Positions 18,901 through 25,348 of a stretch of 64,000 bases of DNA are shown here, piece after piece. Numbering within the stretch: position 1 is the first letter of the stretch; every line of letters begins with the position of its first letter. This stretch comes from Antarctobacter aquimaris (GTDB taxonomy: Bacteria > Pseudomonadota > Alphaproteobacteria > Rhodobacterales > Rhodobacteraceae). The stretch lies in NCBI RefSeq assembly GCF_900184945.1, contig NZ_FXYF01000001.1, positions 372,001 through 436,000 on the forward strand. The letters run 5' to 3'. The notes beneath the pieces were generated by a model. The model saw only the letters and a program-made list of their open reading frames with translations. It was not told the origin of the DNA and did no database searches. The translations under genes and the position numbers were made by a program.

Positions 18901-20432
18901 AATACGCCTGGGCCTTTCCGGCCTTCAAGCGGCCCGAGGGGGTGTCGAACGCCTTTGACCTGCAACTGGACGGGCTGGAGCCGGAAGAGCTGGACGCGAT
19001 CCTGGACTTTGCCTTTGAGCGGTATTTCAACGACAGCGGCCTGTTCGGCACGGTCGAGGATGCGCTGGCGCGGGTCGAGGAGGTCAAGGCCATCGGCGTG
19101 ACCGAGATTGCCTGCCTGATCGACTATGGCATCGACCGGCAGACCGTGATGGACGGGCTGAAGCCGCTGGCCGAGGTGGTGGCGCGTGCGGGCGGTGTGC
19201 CGGAATTGGAGGCCGACGATTTCAGCATCGCGGCGCAGATCGTGCGGCATGGGGTGACGCACCTGCAATGCACGCCGTCGATGGCGCGGATGATCGCCAT
19301 GAACGAAGAGGCGCGCTATGCCCTGTCCGGTGTGCAGCATGTATACATCGGCGGCGAACCTTTGCCCGGCGCGCTGGTGGCCGAGTTTGCGCAGATCACC
19401 GGGGCCACGGTGACGAACATGTACGGGCCGACGGAGACGACGATCTGGTCGTCCTGTACGCGGGCCGAGGCGGGGGAGACGACCGTCAACATCGGCCTGC
19501 CGCTGGCCAACCAGCAGCTCTACGTGCTGGATGCGGAGGGTCAGCCGGTGGGCCTGGGCCAGGAGGGTGAGCTGTGGATCGGCGGCGAGGGCGTGACGCG
19601 CGGCTACTGGAACCGGCCGGAGCTGACGGCGGAGCGATTCGTGCCGAACCCGTTCCACGCGGGGCGGATGTACCGCACGGGCGACCTGGTGCGGCGGCGG
19701 GTCGATGGGCGGATCGACTTTGTCGGCCGGGTCGACCATCAGGTGAAACTGCGCGGTTTCCGCATCGAGCTGGGTGAGATCGAGGCGCTGTTGGCGGCGC
19801 AAGGCGGCGTGACGCAGGCGGTGGTGCTGGCGCGCGAGGATGTGCCGGGCGACGTGCGGCTGGTGGGTTATTACACCGGACGGGCGCAGGACGAGGCGGC
19901 GCTGAAGGTCGCGATGGGCCGTGACCTGCCGGGGTTCATGGTGCCGGGGCGGTTTGTCCACCTGGCGGCGTTTCCGCTGACCCCGAACCGGAAGGTGGAC
20001 CGCGCCGGACTGCCCGCGCCGCAGGCCGCGGTGGCGAAACCCGCCGAGCGGCCGCAGCCCGCGCCGGTGGCTGTGAACGGCAGCGGCGAGGCCGCGCAGG
20101 TCGAGGCGGCGATTGCCGCGATCTGGCAGCGCACGCTGGGGGTGGTGCCGTCCGGGCGGGACAGTTTCTTTGACCTCGGGGGGCATTCGCTGCTGGCGGT
20201 GCAGGCGCATCGTGCGATCCGCGAGGAACTGGGCGCGGCCAAGCTGTCGATCACCGATATCTTTCGGTTCCCGGTGCTGGCGGATCTCGCGGCGCGGGTG
20301 GCGGGGCTGATCGACGGGCCGGTGAAGGTGCCGGACCAGACGGTCGAGCCGGTCCCCGCCTCCTCGCGCGCGCAGTCGCGCAGCGAGGCGATGGCGCGGC
20401 GGCGCGAGATGCGCGCCCGGCGCCGTGCCTGA
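15927..20432 (+). CDS. NRPS: formyltransferase - C remnant - A (split by luciferase-like monooxygenase) - PCP
   Basis: The protein has 1501 residues. Residues 1-285 match the methionyl-tRNA formyltransferase fold, with the catalytic set Asn90, His92 (NFHDGPLP) and Asp128 (GGVDKGD) at the normal spacing. About 290-500 looks like the C-terminal half of a condensation domain; no HHxxxDG is present. The adenylation domain starts near 510, with A3 TSGSTGKPKG near 650 and FDIS at 693. It is then interrupted (about 730-1090) by a luciferase-like flavin monooxygenase of the MupA/Atu3671 type (MEFSLYYWGNDDGAG, TPERHFHAFGG, ASGWQPDDF). The domain resumes at 1108, ending with Lys1356. The PCP Ser1421 is in GGHSLLA. 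Read against GrsA, the ten pocket residues are D-I-L-Q-Y-G-M-I-W-K, close to the known glycine code. No release domain is present. It probably makes an N-formylated and/or oxidised glycyl thioester. Confidence 0.9.
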   Translation: MAFSCIVMGNESLLVHCAEMALARGNRVAAVVTENADVARWAEGRGLPVVAPGAGLAARLPKGVDWLLSIANLAILPEDVLALPTKGAVNFHDGPLPRHAGLNAPVWALFEGESTHGISWHLIEGGVDKGDVLVSAAFYITAQDTALTLNTRAYEAAMESFPALLDQLESGVLQRQPQDLALRSYHGRVQRPSGFGLLDFRRPAVELERLVRALDFGGYWNPLCAAKLRAREALWLVGSARLTESFAAPGTVLEVGKDRLTVACGAHALVLGGLRRICGAPVDVDEIARTGEVLPLLDASALAHVDAGMAGVARHEGAMRRRMAELDPVSLSGLREGVADLQRRDVSLPGDGAQAVARWARQLAGRDGVDLAWADGAWAEMAGLILPWSPLRVSDVGAVTPHPVASDLFARAPELDWPQVPQIGLAVAGAGHIPGTAITVILGDKPVFSFDAGRLDPAQAELLAARLEFAAQGGEGLPEAERDIVLSRWNATGTEHDRALTMQAAFEAQVAKTPEAVALIFEDTRLSYAELNARANRAAHLLRQMGVERGQVVGLCCRRSVDLMVGALAILKAGGAYLPMDPTYPVQRLDHFAQDSGARVIVTQAGVEPSLPRHDAQLLVLDAEPRLDGMPVENPAPQSGPEDLAYLIYTSGSTGKPKGVMVEHRNVCNFYTGMDTHIPQEGGVWLAVTSLSFDISVLELFWTTARGLTVVLTGDEDRALISKGPMPRGGGMEFSLYYWGNDDGAGRDKYRLLLEGAQFADENGFVAVWTPERHFHAFGGPYPNPSVTGAAVAGVTRNIGVRAGSVVAPLHHPARIAEEWAVIDNLTNGRAGMAIASGWQPDDFVLRPENSPPENKPAMLRDIETVRKLWRGEAVAFPRKDGSLHEVVTQPRPVSKELPVWVTTAGNPQTWKEAGQLGCHVLTHLLGQTVEEVGGKIRLYHQALREAGHDPRDFTVTLMLHSFLSDSREHAREIAREPMKDYLRSAAGLIKQYAWAFPAFKRPEGVSNAFDLQLDGLEPEELDAILDFAFERYFNDSGLFGTVEDALARVEEVKAIGVTEIACLIDYGIDRQTVMDGLKPLAEVVARAGGVPELEADDFSIAAQIVRHGVTHLQCTPSMARMIAMNEEARYALSGVQHVYIGGEPLPGALVAEFAQITGATVTNMYGPTETTIWSSCTRAEAGETTVNIGLPLANQQLYVLDAEGQPVGLGQEGELWIGGEGVTRGYWNRPELTAERFVPNPFHAGRMYRTGDLVRRRVDGRIDFVGRVDHQVKLRGFRIELGEIEALLAAQGGVTQAVVLAREDVPGDVRLVGYYTGRAQDEAALKVAMGRDLPGFMVPGRFVHLAAFPLTPNRKVDRAGLPAPQAAVAKPAERPQPAPVAVNGSGEAAQVEAAIAAIWQRTLGVVPSGRDSFFDLGGHSLLAVQAHRAIREELGAAKLSITDIFRFPVLADLAARVAGLIDGPVKVPDQTVEPVPASSRAQSRSEAMARRREMRARRRA

Positions 20433-21111
20433 CCTGCCCGCCGACGTGGTGCGCGCCATGATTCGGCAGCTGACGCCGCCGCCGGGGCTGGCCTGGGCGG
20501 TGGTGGACGTGGGCGGCGCGGATGATCTGTTCCCCGAGGAAAACTTGGCGATGGCGCGGGCCGTGTCGCGGCGCCGCGCCGAATTCGCCGCCGGGCGGCG
20601 CGCGGCGCGGCAGGCCATGGCGCAGCTGGGTCTGCCTGCCGCTGCGATCCCCATGGGCGCGGACCGTGCGCCCGCCTGGCCGGGCGGCGTGGTCGGCAGC
20701 ATCAGCCATGCCGGGGCGCTTGGCGTGGCCGTGGTGGCCCGCGCCGGGACGTTCCGTAGCCTGGGCGTGGACCTCGAACACGACGCCCCGCTGGACGCCG
20801 ACCTGATCGCCGAGATCTGCCGCCCCGAGGAACTGGCCGCTGTGCCGCCCGAGGCGCGCGGGATGCAGGCCACGCGGCTGTTTTCCGCCAAGGAAGCCGC
20901 CTACAAGGCGCATTACCCGCTGGTCCGCCGCATCTATGGCTTTCACGGGCTGTCGGTCGACCTGGCGCAGGGGCGCGCGCGGTTCACCGATCACCCCGAG
21001 GTTGCCTCATTTCCGCCCGATTCCCGCGCCGATCTGCTGCTGTGGCAGGCCGTCGGCGGAGGCCATGTGCTGTCGCTGAGCGCCGTTCCGGCGCCTGCCT
21101 CTCTCCGCTAG
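20425..21111 (+). CDS. 4'-phosphopantetheinyl transferase, EntD/Sfp type
   Basis: The 228-residue protein transfers phosphopantetheine from CoA to carrier-protein serines. It has the family signature: GSISHA near residue 93, the Mg-binding GVDLEHD near 113-119, and FSAKEAAYKAHYP near 152-164 (the WxxKEA block). The likely start is GTG at 20425, overlapping the NRPS stop by 8 bases; an internal ATG at 20458 is less likely because it loses part of the conserved N-terminus. Its place at the end of the operon makes the PKS ACP (Ser1812) and NRPS PCP (Ser1421) the natural substrates. Confidence 0.92.
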   Translation: MPDLPADVVRAMIRQLTPPPGLAWAVVDVGGADDLFPEENLAMARAVSRRRAEFAAGRRAARQAMAQLGLPAAAIPMGADRAPAWPGGVVGSISHAGALGVAVVARAGTFRSLGVDLEHDAPLDADLIAEICRPEELAAVPPEARGMQATRLFSAKEAAYKAHYPLVRRIYGFHGLSVDLAQGRARFTDHPEVASFPPDSRADLLLWQAVGGGHVLSLSAVPAPASLR

Positions 21112-21122
21112 GACACAAAGCT

Positions 21123-21167
21123 GCCACATTTGCCCGGTGCGCAGCTGTATCTTTCTGAAAATGTGGC
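21123..21167. promoter_or_regulatory. Inverted repeat GCCACATTT...AAATGTGGC before the Wzz-like gene
   Basis: GCCACATTT (21123-21131) and AAATGTGGC (21159-21167) are perfect reverse complements 27 bases apart. The right arm continues as AAATGTGGCG, the same 10-mer found upstream of the PKS (8405-8414). The 21112-21341 spacer otherwise has only a lone TTAACC and an AT-richer patch (ATGGCAAAATTGG near 21231); no other gene is visible. Confidence 0.45.
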
Positions 21168-21341
21168 GAAAACATGGCGCTGGTTCCCCAGGTGGAGACG
21201 CATTGTTTCCGGCATTAACCAAGCAAAGACATGGCAAAATTGGGGCACTTTCGATAGATTGTGGCATGCAGGTGGCGACATTGGGTCGAGGTGGGCCGGT
21301 CGACATCTCCGCATTGGGGGCAACTTTGCGGGAGTATCGAG

Positions 21342-22670
21342 ATGAACCAGTTCCAGTCATTCGGTGAAGTGCTGTCCGCGCTGCGGCGGCGCCTTGTCCT
21401 GATCCTGACGGTGACCTTTCTCGGCTGCCTGCTGTCGCTCAACTACGCGCTGGGCCAGACACGGATCTACGAGGCGACGGCGGTGGTCCAGATCGAGGAC
21501 GCCCAGGTGCCCGACCAGATGGCCGGGGCGCTGGCCGCCAACACCGATGCCGCGCGCCGGCTGCGGCTGATCGAACAGCGCCTGATGGCGCGGGACAACC
21601 TGCTGCGCGTCATGGACCGCTACGCGCTGTTCACGGCGGACCCGTCGATGACGCAGGGCGAACGCATCGGCCGGATGCGCGATGCGGTGCGGATCACCCC
21701 GCTGATCAACGCAGCACAGCAGTTCGCGCCCGGCGGCAACGTGCCTTCGGGGCTGCTGATCTCTGTCCAGCTGGACGACCCGCAGAAGGCGGCGGATGTG
21801 GCCAACTGGCTGATGACCTCGGTGATCGACCAGTCGCGCGACCGCAACGCCAGTCGGGCGCGCGACACCTTTGCCTTTTTCGCCGCCGAAGAGGCGCGGG
21901 TGCGGGCCGAGATCGAGGCGCTGGAAGGGCGGATCGCGGAATTCAAGCGCGCCAACGCCGATCAGCTGCCCTCGGGGCTGGCCGACCTGCGCAGCCAGCT
22001 GTCCAGCCTGCGCGACACCGATCTGGACCTGGATCAACAGCTGCTGGCACTGGAGACCGCGACCGACCGCACCCGCGACGAGGTGCGCCAGCGCCAGGCC
22101 GCCGCGCTGACCGAACAGAAGGCGCTGATCGCCACGCGCATCGGCCAGATCGAGACGCTGATTTCCGGCGCACCCGAGGTCGAGCGCGCGCTCAACGGGC
22201 TGGAGCGCGAGATGTCCAAGTTGCAGGAGCAGTACGAGGTCATCACCCGCCGCCAGGCCGAGGCCGAGCTGGGCCAGATGCTGGAGGACCGCCAGGCGAC
22301 CGACCGTTTCGAGGTGCTGGAAACCGCGCTGCCGCCCGAGTACGCAATTTCGCGCAGCCGCAAGAAGCTGGCGCTGATGGGCGCTGTCGTGAGCCTGGTG
22401 GCGGGGCTGGGGTTGGCCTTTGCCGTCGAGGTGATGAACCCGGTGATCCGCAGCGCGGCGCAGATGGAGCGTGTCCTGGGGTTGCAGCCGGTGGTGGCGA
22501 TCCCGGTGATCCGCACGCCGCGTGACCGCTGGACGCGGGGACTGAAGCTGGCGGCCAAGCTGACCGGGGTGCTGGCCCTGCTGGCCGCCGGGCTGCGGCT
22601 GACATGGGAGCGGTCGCCGGCGCTGGCCGAGTTTGCCGGGCGGTTCCTGCCGCGCGTGGCGCGGAGCTGA
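21342..22670 (+). CDS. Wzz/GNVR-type polysaccharide chain-length determinant
   Basis: The 442-residue inner-membrane protein has an N-terminal transmembrane helix (about 17-38, LVLILTVTFLGCLLSLNYAL), a long periplasmic part rich in Glu, Gln, Arg and Ala with coiled-coil character (about 165-320), and C-terminal hydrophobic segments (about 347-368 and 400-420). This is the architecture of Wzz/polysaccharide co-polymerases. ALPPEYAISRSRKK before the C-terminal helix is the usual Pro-rich junction. ATG at 21342 follows GGGAG by 7 bases; the frame is open 27 codons upstream but those lack family similarity. The BY-kinase-like gene converges from the other strand with only 15 bases between stops, so the usual Wzz plus kinase partnership is kept in inverted orientation. 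Confidence 0.8.
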   Translation: MNQFQSFGEVLSALRRRLVLILTVTFLGCLLSLNYALGQTRIYEATAVVQIEDAQVPDQMAGALAANTDAARRLRLIEQRLMARDNLLRVMDRYALFTADPSMTQGERIGRMRDAVRITPLINAAQQFAPGGNVPSGLLISVQLDDPQKAADVANWLMTSVIDQSRDRNASRARDTFAFFAAEEARVRAEIEALEGRIAEFKRANADQLPSGLADLRSQLSSLRDTDLDLDQQLLALETATDRTRDEVRQRQAAALTEQKALIATRIGQIETLISGAPEVERALNGLEREMSKLQEQYEVITRRQAEAELGQMLEDRQATDRFEVLETALPPEYAISRSRKKLALMGAVVSLVAGLGLAFAVEVMNPVIRSAAQMERVLGLQPVVAIPVIRTPRDRWTRGLKLAAKLTGVLALLAAGLRLTWERSPALAEFAGRFLPRVARS

Positions 22671-22685
22671 CCGGGGGCCGCGCGG

Positions 22686-24233
22686 TCAGTAGCTGTAGCG
22701 TTCCAGCTCGGTGCCTTCGGCCTTGTTCAGCACCAGCCCGAGCAGCGGCGTGCTGTCGCCCAGCCGGCGCTCGACCTCGGCGATTTCCTTTTGCGTGGTC
22801 AGCCCGCCGCCGATCACCAGCAGCACGCCGTCGAACAGCGGGCGGAAGGCGATGACATCGTCGTAAAACAGCGCGGGCGGCAGGTCGAACAGCATCACGT
22901 CGGGCGCGAGGTGCTGTTCGATCCGTTGCAGCGTCTCCTCTGTCCGCGGGTCCTGCAACAGCTCCGAGGCATAGGCCTCGGTGGTGTCGTTCAGGGCAAA
23001 GGCGATGTTGCGGCCGGCGTTGACGGGGTTTTGGCCCATGCGGCGCAGGTGGTCCTCGGGCGCGGTCTGGCCGCGCAGCATGTCGCCGACCGAGCCGGGC
23101 CGCTCGATGCCCAGGATCTTGTGCAGGTTGGGGCGGCGCATGTCGAAGTCCATCAGCAGGGTGCGGCAGTTTTCCTGCCGCGACAGGCTGATGGCGAGGT
23201 TGGCGGCGGTGAAGGTCTTGCCGCAGTCCTTGCCGGGCGAGGTGATCGCCACGCGTTTCCAGCCGTTGTCGTGCAACCCCTGGAGCAGCCGGGTGCGCAA
23301 CACGTCGAACACGGTATGGGCCGGGTCGTCGCGGTCTCCGGTGACGATGCGGTTGCGCCGCAGGTGGGCGGCGTCGACGGTGATCTCCTGTAACTGCGCC
23401 CAGGTGTCATCGACGGGGGGTGCGTCGGGTGACGGGGAGGGTGACGGCGCCACGGCGTCCTCGCCGGTCAGCCGGTAGGGGGCGGCGGTCGCGGCGGCAG
23501 CGGTTTCGGATTTGCGGGCGGCTTCGGCCTTGCGGCGTTCGTCGGCGAGGCGGGCCTCTTGTGCCTTGCGGGCGGCGTCCTCGGCCTTGCGGCGTTCCTC
23601 GGCGAGGCGGGCTTCTTGTGCCTTGCGGGCGGCGTCCTCGGCCTTGCGGCGTTCCTCGGCTTGGCGGGCTTCTTGTGCCTTGCGGGCGGCGTCCTCGGCC
23701 TTGCGGCGTTCCTCGGCGAGGCGGGCTTCTTCGGCCTTGCGGGCGGCGTCCTCGACCTTGCGACGTTCCTCTGCGAGGCGGGCTTCCTCGGCCTTGCGGG
23801 CGGCGTCCTCGGCCTTGCGGCGTTCCTCGGCGAGGCGGGCTTCTTCGGCCTTGCGCGCGGCGTCTTCCGCCTCGGTGCGGGCCTTTTCGGCGGCCTCTGC
23901 CTCGGCCTTTTGCCGGGCTTCGGCTTCGCGGCGTGCGCGGGCGGCGGCGACGCGGCGCAGGGCCTCTTCGCGGGCGATGCGTTCGAATTCGGCCTTGCGG
24001 CGGGCCTTTTCCTCGGCGCGCGCCTGCGCCTCGGCGGTGCGACGTGCGCCGGCCTCGGGGTCCGGGACAGGCGGTTCGGGTGCCGTTTCGGGGGCAATCT
24101 CGGGCAGGTTCTTGGGCACGGATTCGGGCAGGGTTTCGGGCAGGGTTTCGGGCACGGATTCGGGCGCCGGCCGGGGTTTGCCCGCGGCCGATCTGTGTTT
24201 GCGCCGGAATTTCGGGCCGTCCATCATGTTCAT
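22686..24233 (-). CDS. BY-kinase/CpsD-like P-loop ATPase with long EAAR-rich repeat region
   Basis: The protein has 515 residues. An N-terminal Pro/Glu-rich segment (about 22-58, ESVPETLPETLPESVPK) is followed by a highly charged helical region (about 65-265) containing six 19-residue repeats of the pattern EDAARKAEEARLAEERRKA. The C-terminal domain (about 290-515) matches the cytoplasmic ATPase of bacterial tyrosine kinases: Walker A SPGKDCGKT (about 329), the A' motif LLMDFDMRRPN (about 356) and Walker B DVMLFDLPP (about 445). The tail ends RYSY with only two tyrosines, fewer than a classical Tyr cluster. No transmembrane helix is present, so it must work with the separate Wzz-like protein. 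ATG at 24233 has GAGGGG just upstream; a longer frame exists. It likely controls polymer length or export; kinase activity is inferred. Confidence 0.75.
   Translation of the reverse strand: MNMMDGPKFRRKHRSAAGKPRPAPESVPETLPETLPESVPKNLPEIAPETAPEPPVPDPEAGARRTAEAQARAEEKARRKAEFERIAREEALRRVAAARARREAEARQKAEAEAAEKARTEAEDAARKAEEARLAEERRKAEDAARKAEEARLAEERRKVEDAARKAEEARLAEERRKAEDAARKAQEARQAEERRKAEDAARKAQEARLAEERRKAEDAARKAQEARLADERRKAEAARKSETAAAATAAPYRLTGEDAVAPSPSPSPDAPPVDDTWAQLQEITVDAAHLRRNRIVTGDRDDPAHTVFDVLRTRLLQGLHDNGWKRVAITSPGKDCGKTFTAANLAISLSRQENCRTLLMDFDMRRPNLHKILGIERPGSVGDMLRGQTAPEDHLRRMGQNPVNAGRNIAFALNDTTEAYASELLQDPRTEETLQRIEQHLAPDVMLFDLPPALFYDDVIAFRPLFDGVLLVIGGGLTTQKEIAEVERRLGDSTPLLGLVLNKAEGTELERYSY
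23521..23871. repeat. 57-bp tandem repeat, about six copies, within the BY-kinase-like gene
   Basis: The unit encodes 19 residues and repeats with exact 57-base periodicity; neighbouring copies differ at only a few bases. Typical internal words are GCGGCGTCCTCGGCC and TTGCGGCGTTCCTC on the plus strand. The repeats are in frame in the gene at 22686-24233 and extend a coiled-coil-like helix. Low-complexity composition leaves most other frames open here, so those frames should not be read as genes. Confidence 0.9.
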
Positions 24234-24474
24234 GCCCCTCGCTCCATGGCTGTGCGCACCGCGATGCCCCCTGTGCGGCGCCCAATGCGCCGCATCGTCC
24301 CGGAGGGATCGCCGTGCGGGTCGTTCCGTGCCGGACCGGGCGGCAATCCCCCAGGTCCGCCCCCGTCTTAAACCAGCCAAATCTGGCCAGAATAAGTCCG
24401 AAATCGCGGGATTGTTCACCCTTTGCCCGGTATGCGATGCGCACCTCAGTAGGTGAGCGGGCGCAGGCGGGTTT

Positions 24475-25344
24475 TCAAGTCGCCGGGCAATGGGCGGCCA
24501 GGAAGGGGGCCATGGCGGCGGCGACGGCGGCGGGGTCTTCCTCGTGCGCGAGGTGGCCGAGGCCGGTCAGCGGCAACACCCGGGCGTCGGGCATCCGGTC
24601 CGCCGCTGCGACGGCCACAGACGGGGCCACCGCGCGATCCCGGTCGCCGGTGATCAGCAGCGTCTGCGCTGTGATCCGGGGCAGGTCGCGCAACAGGTCG
24701 TCCAGCGACCAGCGCGCCATCATCTGCAACGCGCCGTTGACGTGCCGCCGGTCGGCCATCAGCCGGGCGTAGAGCGCATAGCCCTGCTCATCGAGGCATG
24801 AGCCGGTGCCCTCGACCAGCTTGCGCGCCTGCCCTGTGCCAGAGCGGCCCAGCGTGAACAGGAGCGGCGTCAACGGGTTGGCGGCCAGCATCCGCGCCAG
24901 CAGCGGGAACAGCCAGCCGGCCACACCGTCAAACGGCGTCAGCGCGGCGTTGATCCCCACCACGGCGGGCATGGGGTCCAGCCGCCCGGCCAGCCGCAGC
25001 GCCAGCGCGCCGCCGGCGGAATGGCCGATCAGGGCGGCGGGGCGCCAGCCCTGCGCGGCGATCAGCAGCGAGAGGTCCTGTGTCATGGCGTCGAGACCGG
25101 AGCGCGCGCCGCCGGGAGAGCGGGTGTAGCCGTGGCCGGGCAGGTCGACGGCGATGACGCGGTAGCGGTCCGCCAGAAGGGGGATCAGCCCGCGCCAGCT
25201 GTGCAGCGCCCCGCCCGCGCCGTGCAGCAGCACCAGGTCCGGGCCGTCACCCAGGACCTGGACGTGCCAGCGGTGCGGCGACAGCGGGATCTGACGCGAA
25301 TGGCGGGCATGGGGCCAGGTCGCGGGGTCGGGCGGCCAGTCCAT
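24475..25344 (-). CDS. bchO: BchO, alpha/beta hydrolase of the magnesium chelatase operon
   Basis: The 289-residue protein belongs to the alpha/beta-hydrolase fold: HGAGGALHSWRGLIPLL at the oxyanion loop, the nucleophile elbow GHSAGG, and the His region GLGHLAHEEDP near the end. BchO always travels with bchI and bchD in purple bacteria and is assigned to bacteriochlorophyll synthesis, but its exact reaction is not established. ATG at 25344 gives the family N-terminus MDWPPDPATWPH and lies 4 bases after the bchD stop. The spacer downstream (24234-24474) separates it from the BY-kinase gene on the same strand and contains only a small CACCT/AGGTG hairpin. Confidence 0.9.
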   Translation of the reverse strand: MDWPPDPATWPHARHSRQIPLSPHRWHVQVLGDGPDLVLLHGAGGALHSWRGLIPLLADRYRVIAVDLPGHGYTRSPGGARSGLDAMTQDLSLLIAAQGWRPAALIGHSAGGALALRLAGRLDPMPAVVGINAALTPFDGVAGWLFPLLARMLAANPLTPLLFTLGRSGTGQARKLVEGTGSCLDEQGYALYARLMADRRHVNGALQMMARWSLDDLLRDLPRITAQTLLITGDRDRAVAPSVAVAAADRMPDARVLPLTGLGHLAHEEDPAAVAAAMAPFLAAHCPAT

Positions 25345-25348
25345 CGGC

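Noticed and set aside
23521-23871. Possible CRISPR array
   Set aside because: The units are directly adjacent with no unique spacers and are in frame in a coding region.
23407-24772. Several long frames on both strands across the repeat array
   Set aside because: The 57-bp repeat lacks stop codons in most frames. Only the 22686-24233 frame continues into recognisable Walker motifs.
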